Program-made: the position numbers and the translations under genes | In this document: in pieces, positions 20,136-30,869 of the stretch | Layout: each line of letters begins with the position of its first letter | Numbering within the stretch: the first letter of the stretch is position 1 | Notes under the pieces: generated by a model | Database searches by the model: none | What the model saw: the letters and a program-made list of their open reading frames with translations, nothing else | What the model was told of the DNA's origin: nothing | NCBI RefSeq assembly: GCF_002020135.1 | Contig: NZ_MPZS01000002.1 | Location: 124,001-188,000, forward strand | Length of the DNA stretch: 64,000 nt | Origin: Thioclava marina | GTDB lineage: Bacteria > Pseudomonadota > Alphaproteobacteria > Rhodobacterales > Rhodobacteraceae | Reading direction: 5' to 3'

Positions 20136-20960
20136 TCAGATCTGCCAGACGCGCGGGGCCGATTGCCCGCGCCGCAAGGTTTCCATCAGGCGCAGGATCT
20201 GGCGGCGCATCGGCCAGCCCTCCCGCGCCAGCAATCGGATCACGCATTTCCCGTCGAAACCCGAGGCGGCGCCCTCGACGCCGGGCTCATCCAGCACCGT
20301 CCGGGCAGCCTCGGTCGCGTCCTCGGCACCCTGAGCGCAGAGCACCATCGTCGCGAAAGCGCGGGCCTCGCCAAGGATCGCCCCGCGCGCACCTTTGGCG
20401 AGAATGTTGGAATCGAGCGCGAACGGCTCAAAAAACACCGGGTTTCCCGCCCTTTCGATGCGGCGACTGTCGAAAAACTGCAATTCACGCACCCGCTCGC
20501 CCATCGCGATCCGGCCCAGAACCACCGCTTCGAGCATCAGGCAAGAAGCGTCGGCGGCCAGCTCGATCGTCGTCTCGCGCACGAGTTTCGAGTGGTCGAA
20601 CAGGATGGTTTCCTGCGGCAGCCAATCCAGATGGCTGCCCGACCCGACGCGGTGATGGACTGTGACCTCGGCGCGCGCATCTTCGGCGCGATAGGCGCGC
20701 TCGGCGGCCTGCGTGGTAGCGACGAGCCGCGCACCATTGGCCAGATCGGTTTCGTAAGAAAGCCGGTCGCCAGACGTCAACCCGCCGGATGTATTGAGGA
20801 AAACGACCTCGGCTGCGCCCGGAACACGCGGGAGGATCGCCTTCGCGGACCCGCTCTGATGCAACCCGATCAGCCGCGCGCCATCGAAGCCCGCCCGCGC
20901 GGCCCCGCGCGAGCGCTGCATCCTTGGCACAGCTTTGGTCTGAACAGTGGCGTCGAGCAT
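20136..20960 (-). CDS. ureD: Urease accessory protein UreD
   Basis: UreD is the scaffold on which UreF and UreG assemble to load nickel. The 274 residues contain FLNTSGGLTSGDRL, ATTQAAERAYRA, WLPQETILFDHSKL and a C-terminal ARLLAREGWPMRR-like end. The ATG at 20960 has GGAGGG five bases upstream, which decides it over the ATG four codons earlier. It is the first gene of the urease transcript; 139 bases separate it from the Lrp-type regulators on the same strand. Confidence 0.94.
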   Translation of the reverse strand: MLDATVQTKAVPRMQRSRGAARAGFDGARLIGLHQSGSAKAILPRVPGAAEVVFLNTSGGLTSGDRLSYETDLANGARLVATTQAAERAYRAEDARAEVTVHHRVGSGSHLDWLPQETILFDHSKLVRETTIELAADASCLMLEAVVLGRIAMGERVRELQFFDSRRIERAGNPVFFEPFALDSNILAKGARGAILGEARAFATMVLCAQGAEDATEAARTVLDEPGVEGAASGFDGKCVIRLLAREGWPMRRQILRLMETLRRGQSAPRVWQI

Positions 20961-21099
20961 CAATCCCTCCATCCCGATCCAAGACTTCTCCGGCAGGGTG
21001 GTCCATGCCTTCCGACCCCGACGGATCACCTGAGAAGCGCGCCGCAAGCGTTGCGCCCATTTGGGGCGCATCACGCCTAAAGTTTCAACAGTAAATAAA

Positions 21100-21561
21100 T
21101 CAGCCCAGCGGGCCGGGGCGGCGTTCCTCACTCAGCAGGACATTCGCCTCGACCTGCCCCACGCCGGGCAAGGTCATGATCCGGCGGCGTAAAACGCGCT
21201 CGAAATCGGCGAGATCGCGGGCGGTGACGCGCAGGCGGTAATCGAAAAGGCCAAGCACGTGCTGTACCACCTGCACCTCGGGGATCGCCGTGACCGCGCG
21301 CTCGAAATCCTCGAGGCTGACGCGGCCTTTTGCGGCGAGCTTCACGCCGAGAAAGACGGTCACGCCGAAGCCGAGCGCCTCCGGTTCGACAACCACGCGC
21401 CGCCCTGCGATCACGCCCGCCTCTTCCAACCGCCGAATCCGGCGCCATGTCGCGGGCTGCGAGAGACCAAGTTTGCGCCCGAGCGCACCTGCGCTTTGCG
21501 TCGAATCGCGGCTGAGCGCGCGCAGGATGCGGCGGTCGAGATCGTCAAGATCAAGGCTCAT
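21100..21561 (-). CDS. Lrp/AsnC-family transcriptional regulator (second of pair)
   Basis: The 153-residue protein has the N-terminal helix-turn-helix (LDDLDRRILRALSRDSTQSAGALGRKLGLSQ) and the C-terminal RAM/AsnC ligand-binding domain (EVQVVQHVLGLFDYRLRVTARD). Its start overlaps the stop of another Lrp-type gene in an ATGA. Such paired Lrp genes often form a hetero-oligomer, which is inferred here. Confidence 0.92.
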   Translation of the reverse strand: MSLDLDDLDRRILRALSRDSTQSAGALGRKLGLSQPATWRRIRRLEEAGVIAGRRVVVEPEALGFGVTVFLGVKLAAKGRVSLEDFERAVTAIPEVQVVQHVLGLFDYRLRVTARDLADFERVLRRRIMTLPGVGQVEANVLLSEERRPGPLG

Positions 21562-22016
21562 ACCGGCAGCTCCGCGCTGGATTTGATGGTCGAGATCAGC
21601 ATCAGCGCATCGAGTTCGGAGATATGCGGCAGGGTCAGAATGCGGTTGCGATAGATCTCCTGGTAATGCGCCATGTCGCGGGCGATGACCTGCAGACGCA
21701 TGTCGGTGGACCCGAGGAAGCTTTGGATCTCAAGTACTTCCGGCACCTCTCGTGCGGCGGCGATGAACTCGTCAAAGGCGCGCGGGTTGGTCTTGTCGAG
21801 GGTGAAGCGCAGGCTGACCTCGACCTCCCAGCCAAGCGCGTGCCAGTCGATCAAAGCCTGCTCGCCCCGGATCACGCCGCCTTCGCGCAACCGCTCGATC
21901 CTCCGCCAGCAGGTGGCCGAGGTCACGCCCGCGCGCTCGGCCAGTTCGGCCGTGGGCAGCCCCGGCTCGGCCATCATCTGGCGCAGGATCCGGCGGTCGG
22001 TATCGTCAAGTTGCAT
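21558..22016 (-). CDS. Lrp/AsnC-family transcriptional regulator (first of pair)
   Basis: The 152-residue protein has the same architecture as its neighbour: helix-turn-helix (TDRRILRQMMAEPGLPTAELAERAGVTSATCWRRI) and a RAM domain (LEIQSFLGSTDMRLQVIARD). The two share clear but incomplete similarity, so the pair is an old duplication. It is divergent from ilvC, a common arrangement for amino acid-responsive control, but no target is proven. Confidence 0.92.
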   Translation of the reverse strand: MQLDDTDRRILRQMMAEPGLPTAELAERAGVTSATCWRRIERLREGGVIRGEQALIDWHALGWEVEVSLRFTLDKTNPRAFDEFIAAAREVPEVLEIQSFLGSTDMRLQVIARDMAHYQEIYRNRILTLPHISELDALMLISTIKSSAELPV

Positions 22017-22025
22017 GATTTATCC

Positions 22026-22050
22026 GAATTATGAATTTATCGAGAATTAT
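22026..22050. promoter_or_regulatory. AT-rich repeat in the lrp-ilvC divergent region, candidate Lrp site
   Basis: GAATTAT occurs twice, 18 bases apart, in an unusually AT-rich stretch for this genome. It sits just upstream of the regulator gene and within the 125-base region shared with ilvC. Lrp proteins bind AT-rich degenerate palindromes, so this is a plausible autoregulatory and ilvC control site. Confidence 0.35.
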
Positions 22051-22063
22051 TTTTACGCAATAG

Positions 22064-23164
<1,101 letters not shown>

Positions 23165-23186
23165 TCTGCGACCGGATGCATCAGGA

Positions 23187-23212
23187 GGGGCGCCTTGCGG
23201 GGCGCCCCTTTT
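23187..23212 (+). terminator. Rho-independent terminator of ilvC
   Basis: GGGGCGCC and GGCGCCCC form an 8-bp stem with a TTGCGG loop, followed by TTTTCTTG. Confidence 0.85.
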
Positions 23213-23245
23213 CTTGTCACTCTCCCGCGAAAGATCGGAGGCCCC

Positions 23246-23635
23246 ATGCAGGACATGCCGCAAAGCGAGCTCGACGCGATCCAGGCAGAGCGCGCGAAAT
23301 TCTTCACCCCACGCTGGTTCGGCGACCTCTTCGCGGGTCGGCTAAGCCCGGGCGATACGTTCTGGGTCGGCAATTACGGGCCCGCGATGGTGGTGGTCCC
23401 GGCGCTGGTGCTGATCGCGCTCTTTACCGCCATGGCGTCTCCCGGTCATCTCGGCCCGTTGTTCGGGGGCACCGCGATCCTCGCCGGGCTGTACCGGATA
23501 GCGGTTCTGATCGGCCTGTTTCGCAGCGTCGCGCGCACGCCCGGCCCGAAGGGCTGGCGGATCTTCGGATTGCTCTGGACTGTGTTCGAAGCCGCGATCC
23601 TGATCTGGCTCGGGTTGCGCCTCATCGGCGGCTGA
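23246..23635 (+). CDS. Small integral membrane protein, 129 aa
   Basis: After a polar N-terminus there are three hydrophobic segments (around residues 48-62, 68-90 and 102-128). The ATG at 23246 has GGAGG five bases upstream. The N-terminal AERAKFFTPRWFGDLFAGRLSPGDTFWVG segment with three aromatic clusters resembles small Rhodobacteraceae proteins of unknown function. It is downstream of the ilvC terminator and so is probably transcribed separately. Confidence 0.7.
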   Translation: MQDMPQSELDAIQAERAKFFTPRWFGDLFAGRLSPGDTFWVGNYGPAMVVVPALVLIALFTAMASPGHLGPLFGGTAILAGLYRIAVLIGLFRSVARTPGPKGWRIFGLLWTVFEAAILIWLGLRLIGG

Positions 23636-23661
23636 TCTCCCCGCGTCACGGCCCGCAAGAA

Positions 23662-23762
23662 GGGGCTCTGCCCCCGGCCGCGATGCGGCCTCCCCCGGGA
23701 TATTTTCACCAACTCGAAAAGACAGGGTTTTCCGTTTCGAATTGGTCGAAATATCCCGGGGG
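23662..23762. repeat. Dispersed intergenic element, copy 2 (inverted pair of GGGATATTT cores)
   Basis: GGGGCTCTGCCCC (23662-23674) precedes a core beginning CCCCCGGGATATTTT at 23692-23712. A second core runs in inverted orientation at 23742-23762, matching at 19 of 21 positions. The pair can form a long hairpin between two convergent genes, the 129-aa membrane protein and glmM. Confidence 0.7.
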
Positions 23763-23797
23763 TGAATTTCCGTCAGGAAAGAGGAGGCAGCGCCCCC

Positions 23798-25141
23798 TTA
23801 CGCGGTTTCCGCCTCGACCGCCGCAACGATCCCGTCGACGGCTTCGATGAGAAGCGCCTCATCCTCGCATTCCGCCATCACGCGGATCAACGGCTCGGTA
23901 CCCGACTTACGGATCAGCAAGCGCCCTTGGCCTGCCAGTTTCGCCTCGGTCGCGGCGATCAGTTTTTCAACATTCGGGGCGCTGAGGGGCTCTTGCCCCG
24001 CCTGATACCTTACGTTTTTCAACATTTGCGGCACAGTCTCGAACTGGCGGACCAATTCGGAGGCGCGGCTTCCGGTCTCGACCATCGCGGCGAGGAATTG
24101 CAGCCCCGCCATCAGCCCGTCGCCGGTCGTCGCGTAATCGGTCATCACGATGTGGCCCGACTGTTCGCCGCCGAGGTTGAAGCCGCCTTCGCGCATCCGT
24201 TCTACCACGTAACGGTCGCCGACCGCCGTGCGCTCGAGGCGCAGGCCTTTGGCCTGAAGGAAGCGTTCGAGCCCGAGATTGGACATCACGGTCGCGACCA
24301 GCGCGCCACCAGCGAGCTGGCCCGAACCGGCCCAGCGTTTCGCAAAGAGCGCCATGATCTGATCGCCATCGGCGACATGGCCGGTCTCGTCGATGATCAT
24401 CACCCGGTCCGCATCGCCATCGAGCGAGATACCCAGATCCGCGCCATGGGCGACCACAGCCTCGGCGCAGGTCTGGGTATGGGTCGAGCCGCAATTGAGG
24501 TTGATATTGCGCCCGTCGGGAGAGACGCCGACCGGGATCACGTCGAAGCCAAGCTCCCACAGAACGTCGGGGGCCGCGCGGTAGGCCGCGCCATTTGCGC
24601 AATCGACCACGACTTTCAGCTCGGGCTTGTGCAGTTTCGGGAAGGTGGTCTTGGCATATTCGACATAGCGGCCCAGACCGTCGTCGATCCGCTTGGCGCG
24701 GCCGATATTCTCGGGCCGCGCGAGGCGGATCTCGGCATCCAGCATCGCCTCGATCTCGGCTTCGGCCTCGTCCGACAGCTTGAACCCGTCAGGGCCGAAG
24801 AACTTGATGCCGTTATCCTTGGCCGGGTTGTGGCTGGCCGAGATCATGATGCCCAGATCGGCGCGCATCGAGCGGGTCAAGTAACCCACCGCGGGCGTCG
24901 GGACGGGGCCGAGCAGCAGCACGTTCATCCCCGTCGAGGTCAGGCCCGCGGTCAGCGCGTTTTCGAACATGTAGCCCGAGAGCCGCGTATCCTTGCCGAT
25001 CACCACACGGTGGCCGCGCGAGTCGTCCTGACGGAAATAGCGGCCGGCGGCGGCGCCCAGACGCAGCGCCATCTCGGCGGTCATCTTGCCGGAATTGGCC
25101 TCGCCACGCACGCCATCGGTGCCGAAAAGCTTTCTGCTCAT
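23798..25141 (-). CDS. glmM: Phosphoglucosamine mutase GlmM
   Basis: GlmM interconverts glucosamine 6- and 1-phosphate for cell-wall synthesis. The 447 residues are full length, with FGTDGVRG at the start, the phosphoserine loop SASHNP (Ser103), the metal loop LDGDADR and the C-terminal phosphate-binding [14 protein letters not shown]. Its start overlaps the folP stop by an ATGA, the common folP-glmM arrangement. Confidence 0.97.
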   Translation of the reverse strand: MSRKLFGTDGVRGEANSGKMTAEMALRLGAAAGRYFRQDDSRGHRVVIGKDTRLSGYMFENALTAGLTSTGMNVLLLGPVPTPAVGYLTRSMRADLGIMISASHNPAKDNGIKFFGPDGFKLSDEAEAEIEAMLDAEIRLARPENIGRAKRIDDGLGRYVEYAKTTFPKLHKPELKVVVDCANGAAYRAAPDVLWELGFDVIPVGVSPDGRNINLNCGSTHTQTCAEAVVAHGADLGISLDGDADRVMIIDETGHVADGDQIMALFAKRWAGSGQLAGGALVATVMSNLGLERFLQAKGLRLERTAVGDRYVVERMREGGFNLGGEQSGHIVMTDYATTGDGLMAGLQFLAAMVETGSRASELVRQFETVPQMLKNVRYQAGQEPLSAPNVEKLIAATEAKLAGQGRLLIRKSGTEPLIRVMAECEDEALLIEAVDGIVAAVEAETA

Positions 25142-26157
25142 TCTTCAAATCCTCTCGTGATCGCGTCCCAGAGCCGGATGCCTTGGGCGATCTCGGCCAC
25201 GTCGTGGACACGGTGAATCTGAACGCCCTGATCGAGGCCCGCGAGCGTCACGGCAAGCGTGCCGGGCATGCGGGAGTCGGTGTCTTCCGCGCCGCCGACC
25301 GTGCCGATGAAGCGCTTGCGCGACACACCCAGCAAGAGCGGGCAGCCGAGCCCGTGAAAGAGGCTCAGGCCGCGGATCAGGGCGAGGTTGTGCTGAACGG
25401 TCTTGCCAAAGCCGATGCCGGGATCGGCGATGATCGCCTCACGGGCGATGCCGTAATCCTCGGCCAGCGCGATACGGTCCTCGAGGTAGTCATAAACGTC
25501 GAGCAGCACATCGGTGTAGCGCGGGTCGTCCTGCATCGTCTCTGGCAGGCCCTGCGCATGCATCAGGCAGATCGGCGCGCCGGAGACCTGCGCGACCTCG
25601 ACCATCGCCGGGTCGAACTCCATCGCGGAGACATCGTTGAGCATCGCGGCCCCGGCCTCAAGCGCCTGATCGGCAACCAGCGACTTGCGGGTATCGATGG
25701 AGATCGGCGCGTCGAAATCGGCATCGCGCAGCGCCGCGATCACGGGGGCGGTGCGGGCAATCTCCTCGTCCTCATCGACTTCGGTCGCGCCGGGGCGCGT
25801 CGACTCGCCCCCGATGTCGAGGATATCGGCGCCCCTCTGGCGCAGAGCGAAGGCGCGCTCGATCGCGGCATCCTCCACGTCGAAGCGGCCGCCATCGGAG
25901 AAACTGTCCGGCGTGACATTGAGAATGCCCATGATGCGCGGGGCGTCCATCGTGAGACCGGCCAGAGGGGGGCGGGGGGCGCACAGCCGTTCGATCATCT
26001 CTTCGGGCAGGTGCGACGCGGGCACGATCTCGGGTTCGGCGTCGCGGCGCATCAGTTCGACCTCGTCGAACCAGCACCAGCCTCCTGCGAGGGTCAGCGC
26101 GGTTTCGGGACGGGCGGCATCGGTCCGCAGAAGCGGGCGGTAATAGATCTTCTCCAT
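25138..26157 (-). CDS. folP: Dihydropteroate synthase FolP
   Basis: FolP condenses p-aminobenzoate with dihydropterin pyrophosphate in folate synthesis and is the sulfonamide target. The ~339 residues include an unusual ~75-residue N-terminal lead ([29 protein letters not shown]) seen in related alphaproteobacteria, then the pterin-binding core: [37 protein letters not shown], and GVSRKRFIG. An ATG three codons earlier (26166) is an alternative start; neither has a strong ribosome binding site. Confidence 0.94.
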   Translation of the reverse strand: MEKIYYRPLLRTDAARPETALTLAGGWCWFDEVELMRRDAEPEIVPASHLPEEMIERLCAPRPPLAGLTMDAPRIMGILNVTPDSFSDGGRFDVEDAAIERAFALRQRGADILDIGGESTRPGATEVDEDEEIARTAPVIAALRDADFDAPISIDTRKSLVADQALEAGAAMLNDVSAMEFDPAMVEVAQVSGAPICLMHAQGLPETMQDDPRYTDVLLDVYDYLEDRIALAEDYGIAREAIIADPGIGFGKTVQHNLALIRGLSLFHGLGCPLLLGVSRKRFIGTVGGAEDTDSRMPGTLAVTLAGLDQGVQIHRVHDVAEIAQGIRLWDAITRGFEE

Positions 26158-26197
26158 GCGCCCCATTCACCCGATTGCGCGGGTCTTTTCAAGACGC

Positions 26198-27118
26198 TCA
26201 GAGCGGGTGCGTCTCGATCGGCACGCGGCTTCCTGCCGGGGCTGAAACATCCCCGTGAAGTTCCAGCCGGGTCGCGGCCATCTGCTCGGCCAGCCAAAGC
26301 GCCAGCGCCACCGCGTTGCGCGCGGGGCTTTTGGGCCCGTCGGTGGCGTCGAGCACGATCTTGGAGGGTGCCCAGACCACCATCTCGCCGTGGCGCATCG
26401 CCCAGTCGATTTCGGTCCGGGTGGCGACGACGACGCAGCGATTGTCGCGCGCGGCGAGCCGCCAGGCATTCTGCTCGATGGCGAGCAGGTCGATGCGGCG
26501 CTGGGTGGGGTTCTGGCCGCTTTCGGGGACCGGGCCGTCAGGCAGACCCACGGCGAGGATCACCGGGTGCCCCGCGCCTTGCAGAGCATCGAGCCGGGCC
26601 GCGAGGTCGGGCGCGTCGATCGCCGCGTTCGAGAGATAGGCCACGACCGGGTGGAGAGTTTGCTCCGCACCGCTCGCATCGACGTTTTTCACCGGCACCG
26701 AGGCGCGCGAGCGCACGATTTCCACGCCGAGCGCGCCGGGGCCGCGATCGAGTTTCTCGATGCGGACGAAGACGCGCATCGCCTGAGGGCTGGCGAGGAT
26801 GCGCTCGGCCACCTTGGCGGCGAGGGTTTCGAGCAGGTTCACGCGCTCTTCGGCCAGTTCGGCCGCGATCGCCTCGGTGATACGGTCATAGCTGAGAATG
26901 CGGTCCACGTCGTCTTCGAGCGGCTCGGTGACGGGACGGACCTCGACGACCACGTTGAATTGCAGCCGCTGCGTGTGGCCGCGTTCCTGCTGGAAGGCAC
27001 CGATATCGGCCTCGACGATATGGTCGCGCAAGCTGATCCGGTCGCGCGGATCGGCGGGCGCGGAGGCCTCGGCCCGCGCTTCGGGATGCGAGAAAGCCAG
27101 CGAAATGTCGGAACTCAT
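26198..27118 (-). CDS. folB: Dihydroneopterin aldolase domain fused to an unassigned C-terminal domain
   Basis: Residues ~25-140 match FolB, which cleaves dihydroneopterin in folate synthesis: ISLRDHIVEADIGAFQQERGH, then VNLLETLAAKVAERIL and VFVRIEKLDRGPGALGVEI with the catalytic-type lysine. FolB proteins are usually ~120 residues; this one has 306. The last ~150 residues (from LHPVVAYLSNAAI) contain ILAVGLPDGPV, CVVVATRTEIDWAMRHG and WLAEQMAATRLELHG, which I do not recognise. The neighbourhood with folP supports a folate role. The ATG at 27118 starts just after a terminator from the upstream gene. Confidence 0.82.
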   Translation of the reverse strand: MSSDISLAFSHPEARAEASAPADPRDRISLRDHIVEADIGAFQQERGHTQRLQFNVVVEVRPVTEPLEDDVDRILSYDRITEAIAAELAEERVNLLETLAAKVAERILASPQAMRVFVRIEKLDRGPGALGVEIVRSRASVPVKNVDASGAEQTLHPVVAYLSNAAIDAPDLAARLDALQGAGHPVILAVGLPDGPVPESGQNPTQRRIDLLAIEQNAWRLAARDNRCVVVATRTEIDWAMRHGEMVVWAPSKIVLDATDGPKSPARNAVALALWLAEQMAATRLELHGDVSAPAGSRVPIETHPL

Positions 27119-27155
27119 GCGCGCCTCGGGAATTCTTGGGTCATGTCGAGCATAG

Positions 27156-27180
27156 AAAAAGGGCGGACCGAAGCCCACCC
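27156..27180 (-). terminator. Rho-independent terminator of the SleB-like gene
   Basis: On the minus strand GGGTGGGC and GTCCGCCC pair around a TTCG tetraloop (two G-U pairs), followed by five T. It lies 40 bases past the hydrolase stop. Confidence 0.85.
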
Positions 27181-27220
27181 TCAAGCGTCATTTCATCGCC
27201 CGCTCGCGACGGCCACCCGC

Positions 27221-27910
27221 TCAGTTTTCGGCGGTGCGGATCGGATCGGCGTAGAAGACGTGATGGCCGATCGAGGCGGTCTTGTCGAAGCGGCGCGACC
27301 AGCTCGGGCGGATGGTACGGGTATGGAAATACGTCGCACCGACCGTGAGCGAGCGCGGCGCGCCGTCGATCATCGCGCGCGCGACTTTCGCCACTTTGGC
27401 ATAGGCGGCGGAATTGTTGACCCGGTCGGCCTTGCCGTCGCAATACCAGCTGAACTGGCAACCACGGCGGTTCGACTGATGAACCACGCCGCAGATGGAC
27501 CCCGGGAAACGGGGATCGTCGACGCGGTTGAGGATGACCTCGGCCACGGCCTGCTGGCCCTTCACGCCCTCGCCGCGGGCCTCGAAGTAGAGGGCCTTGG
27601 AAAGACATTGGAATTGCGCGTCACCGGTGGCGGCGGGCTGTTTGGCCAGCCAATCGGCCGAGAGGACCGGCGGCAGGTTCTTTTGACTCGCAACGTTCTT
27701 GGACCGGGCGGGTGCCATGGTAAGCGCGGTGACCCGACGCTTGTCGATCGCGCTCATCGCGGAGCGCTCCTGCCATAGAACCGACATCAGACCCTGTTCG
27801 GCGACCTCTCCGGGGTCGTTCGACTGGCTTACCGTTACTTCGGCACGCAAGCCTCCGGCCAGGGCCAGGAGGACGATCGCGCCCCCCGTCCAGCTTTTCA
27901 GCACTGACAT
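27221..27910 (-). CDS. SleB-type cell wall hydrolase (Hydrolase_2 domain)
   Basis: The 229-residue protein has an N-terminal signal or anchor (SWTGGAIVLLALAGGLRAEV) and a C-terminal Hydrolase_2 domain: CLSKALYFEARGEGVKGQQAVA, with the catalytic-type glutamate in YFEARGE, then VILNRVDDPRFPGSICGVV, GCQFSWYCDG and GATYFHTR. Family members cut peptidoglycan (SleB, and CwlJ-like proteins in alphaproteobacteria). It is expressed alone, between a 254-base upstream region and its own terminator. The start at 27910 is set by the signal peptide and a GGAAGAT site. Confidence 0.88.
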   Translation of the reverse strand: MSVLKSWTGGAIVLLALAGGLRAEVTVSQSNDPGEVAEQGLMSVLWQERSAMSAIDKRRVTALTMAPARSKNVASQKNLPPVLSADWLAKQPAATGDAQFQCLSKALYFEARGEGVKGQQAVAEVILNRVDDPRFPGSICGVVHQSNRRGCQFSWYCDGKADRVNNSAAYAKVAKVARAMIDGAPRSLTVGATYFHTRTIRPSWSRRFDKTASIGHHVFYADPIRTAEN

Positions 27911-28164
27911 GTTTATCTTCCGATAAGGACAATCGCCGCGTCCCCCCATTGAGCCGCGACCGCGCTCCCTTACCCGACGAGAGCGAATGTGTCCAGAAAA
28001 TGCCACAAGATCGCGCAACCCTGATGAAAGTTGCGGCGAAATCCTGCTCAAATACGCGGAAGATCGCGTGCGATATCCCTCTCGAATCGGATAGCGCGCG
28101 CGGACGTGATTTGCCAACGGTATTTGATAAAAATGCGCGATTTCTCGCCGCTCTGAGTTTACCT

Positions 28165-30705
28165 TTACGGCACCGCGCGTCCGCGCGGAGCAAGAAGCGC
28201 GAAATGTGCCGCTGCAAGACGCGCCACCGGCACCCGGAACGGCGAACAGGAGACGTAATCGAAGCCCGCTGCCCGGCAAAAGGCGATTGATTCGGGGTTG
28301 CCGCCATGCTCGCCGCAGACCGAGATCGTGATATCGGGACGTGCCCCCCGACCGCGCCCCGCGCCGATCAGCAAGAGCTCCCCCACCCCTTCGACATCGA
28401 GGATGTGGAACGGATCTTCGCTATAGACCTGCTGATTGACGTAAGTGGACATGAAACGGCCCGCATCGTCGCGCGAGAGCCCGTAGGTCATCTGCGTGAG
28501 GTCGTTCGTACCGAAGGACAGGAAGGCCGCGTGCTCGGCGATCTCGCCTGCGCGCAGAGCCGCACGCGGCGTCTCGACCATCACGCCGAGGCGATAGGTG
28601 AAATTGGCCTTGGTCTCGGTACGGACCGCGGCGGCCACCGCGTCGATCCGGGTCTTCACGATCTCGACCTCGCGCGAGGCGGAGACGAGCGGGATCATGA
28701 TCTCGGGTACGACCTCGGCGCCACGGCGGATCGCCTCGACGGTCGCCTCGAAGATCGCACGTGCCTGCATGTCGTAGATCTCGGGCACGGTGACGCCGAG
28801 ACGCACGCCGCGCATCCCGAGCATGGGATTGTATTCGGAAAGCGCCTCGACGCGGCGCGTCACTTCCGAGAGCGGCCGGTCGAGCGCCTCGGCCAGCTCG
28901 CGCATCCCCTCGCGGTCATGGGGCAGGAACTCGTGCAGCGGCGGATCGAAGAGGCGAATGCAGACCGGCTCGCCCTTCATCAACTCGAAGAGCATCAGAA
29001 AGTCGGCGCGCTGCATCGGCAGTAGCCGGTCGAGCGCGGTGCGCCGGTCCTCGGGGCTGTCGGCGAAGATCATCTCGCGCATCACCGTCAGGCGATCTTC
29101 ATCGAAGAACATGTGTTCGGTACGCGCAAGCCCGATCCCGTCGGCCTCGAACATCAGCGCGGTGCGTGCGTCATCGGGCGTGTCGGCATTGGCGCGCACG
29201 CCGATATCGCGCACCAGATCGGCCCAGTGCAGCAGCGTGCGGAACCCGTCATCGAGCGCGGGCTCGAGCATCTCGGCCGCCCCCACCAGCACCTCGCCAT
29301 TGGTGCCGTCGAGGGTGATCGTGTCGCCCTCGCGGAAGATCCGGCCCTTGGGCCCGCGGAACTGGCGCTCGCGGCCGTTGATCTCGATCTCGGCGCCCAC
29401 GATGCAGGGCAGCCCGAGACCGCGCGCGATCACCGCCGCGTGGCTGGTCATGCCGCCGCGTTCGGTCAGCACGGCGACGGCGGCATGCATGCCCCGGATA
29501 TCCTCGGGGGAGGTTTCGCGGCGCACGAGGATGCAGGGCTCGTCACGCGCGGCCGAGGCCTGCGCGGCCGCGGCCGAAAAGACGATCTTGCCGGTGGCCG
29601 CCCCGGGAGAGGCCGCGATGCCACGCGCCAACACGTCGCGCGGCGCGCGCGGATCGACCTGATAGTGCAGAAGTTCGGTGATGGCGCGCGGCTCGACCCG
29701 CAAGAGCGCATCCTCGCGCGAGATCACCTCGTCCTGCGCCAGCGCCACCGCGATGCGCACGGCGGCGCGCGACGAACGCGGCACCCGCACGGCGTCGATC
29801 ACATGGACCTCGCCGCTTTCGATGGTGAACTCGATCTGCATCTCCTCGCGCAGCTTCACCCGGCAGCGCGCGCCGAATTCCTTGAGCGTATCGAAGACCT
29901 TGGCGTCTGCCTCCTCAAGCGAGGCGCCGCGCGGATCGCGGGTCAGGTAAAGCGTCTCGACAGCGGCCTTGCGTCCCTGGCTCTGGCCGCGGAAGCGTCC
30001 GGTGATCTGCGGCCCGCCGGTCACCCCATCGACGAACTGGATCGTTCCCGAGCCCGACAGCCCCGGCCCGATCCCGAGCGCCATCTCCTGCACGAGAAGC
30101 CCGAGCACCGCATCGGGCGGCGCGCCCTTGGCCTGACGCAGCAGGCGCGCGGTCGTGCCCTCCCAGGCGCGCGCCATCGAACGCAACACCTCGGCGAGTT
30201 GCCGCGCGCCCGATTGCGGGAACCGCTCGTCGGTCTCTTCCTCGTAAGCGTCGAGCGCGGCCTCGAGCGATCCCGGTCCCGGCTCCTGCTGGAACATGTC
30301 CGGGTCGAGGCGCGCGACATGGATCGAATAGAGCTGCACGAAACGCAGATAGAGCGCGTCGGCAGCCTCGGAGCCATGCGTGTTCGAGAGCACCGCGTGC
30401 ATGTCGTCATTCATGCCCACATTGAGCACGGTGCCCGGCCCGCCCCATTCGGGGTTCTCGGGGCTCGGGCGCACGGAAACGAGCATCTCGGGGCCGAAAA
30501 CCGCGGCCAGCGCCTGCGCGTCGAAGACCTGCCCGGCGGCAATCGCGCGCACCGTATCGGCGGGCAAGGCGACAGTCCTGGGCACCGGCAGGTCGAGCCG
30601 GATCAGCCGCTGGAGGCATTTCGCGCGCCAGCCATGACGCGCCTTATCCACCTCGGCGGTGGGCGTCAGGGTTACAAAATCAGCGATTTCAACGGGTTTC
30701 TGCAT
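28165..30705 (-). CDS. PEP-utilising enzyme, divergent pyruvate phosphate dikinase-like protein
   Basis: The 846 residues follow the PPDK layout: ATP-grasp-like N-terminal domain (VRPSPENPEWGGPGTVLNVGM), phosphohistidine domain with His422 in ERGGMTSHAAVIARGLG, and the PEP/pyruvate TIM barrel with MLGMRGVRLGV, GVMVETPRAAL, SFGTNDLTQMTYGLSRDD and the catalytic Cys797 in VCGEHGGNP. The usual KGANLAEM start of PPDK is missing and replaced by KARHGWRAKCLQRLIRLDLPVPRT, so the nucleotide-binding part differs. It may be a dikinase of altered specificity rather than the gluconeogenic enzyme. Confidence 0.85.
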   Translation of the reverse strand: MQKPVEIADFVTLTPTAEVDKARHGWRAKCLQRLIRLDLPVPRTVALPADTVRAIAAGQVFDAQALAAVFGPEMLVSVRPSPENPEWGGPGTVLNVGMNDDMHAVLSNTHGSEAADALYLRFVQLYSIHVARLDPDMFQQEPGPGSLEAALDAYEEETDERFPQSGARQLAEVLRSMARAWEGTTARLLRQAKGAPPDAVLGLLVQEMALGIGPGLSGSGTIQFVDGVTGGPQITGRFRGQSQGRKAAVETLYLTRDPRGASLEEADAKVFDTLKEFGARCRVKLREEMQIEFTIESGEVHVIDAVRVPRSSRAAVRIAVALAQDEVISREDALLRVEPRAITELLHYQVDPRAPRDVLARGIAASPGAATGKIVFSAAAAQASAARDEPCILVRRETSPEDIRGMHAAVAVLTERGGMTSHAAVIARGLGLPCIVGAEIEINGRERQFRGPKGRIFREGDTITLDGTNGEVLVGAAEMLEPALDDGFRTLLHWADLVRDIGVRANADTPDDARTALMFEADGIGLARTEHMFFDEDRLTVMREMIFADSPEDRRTALDRLLPMQRADFLMLFELMKGEPVCIRLFDPPLHEFLPHDREGMRELAEALDRPLSEVTRRVEALSEYNPMLGMRGVRLGVTVPEIYDMQARAIFEATVEAIRRGAEVVPEIMIPLVSASREVEIVKTRIDAVAAAVRTETKANFTYRLGVMVETPRAALRAGEIAEHAAFLSFGTNDLTQMTYGLSRDDAGRFMSTYVNQQVYSEDPFHILDVEGVGELLLIGAGRGRGARPDITISVCGEHGGNPESIAFCRAAGFDYVSCSPFRVPVARLAAAHFALLAPRGRAVP

Positions 30706-30840
30706 TGCAGCGCGCCTTCTCTACCGTGGCAGAATAGGCCGATTCCCCGCCCCCGCAAGTGTGTCATTTGGCCAATTAACCCAGCGTCACCGCCACGCCA
30801 GGTCCCGGCCCCGGGACAATCGGGGCCGGCGGGAGCCTCC

Positions 30841-30868
30841 GGCGGGGATATTTAGGCCAAGAGGAAGG
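30841..30868. repeat. Dispersed intergenic element, copy 3
   Basis: GGCGGGGATATTTAGGCCAA followed by GAGGAAGG lies directly downstream of the glyS stop. It matches copy 1 at nearly every position and has GC-rich inverted sequence on its left (GGCGGGAGCCTCC). Confidence 0.7.
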
Positions 30869-30869
30869 A

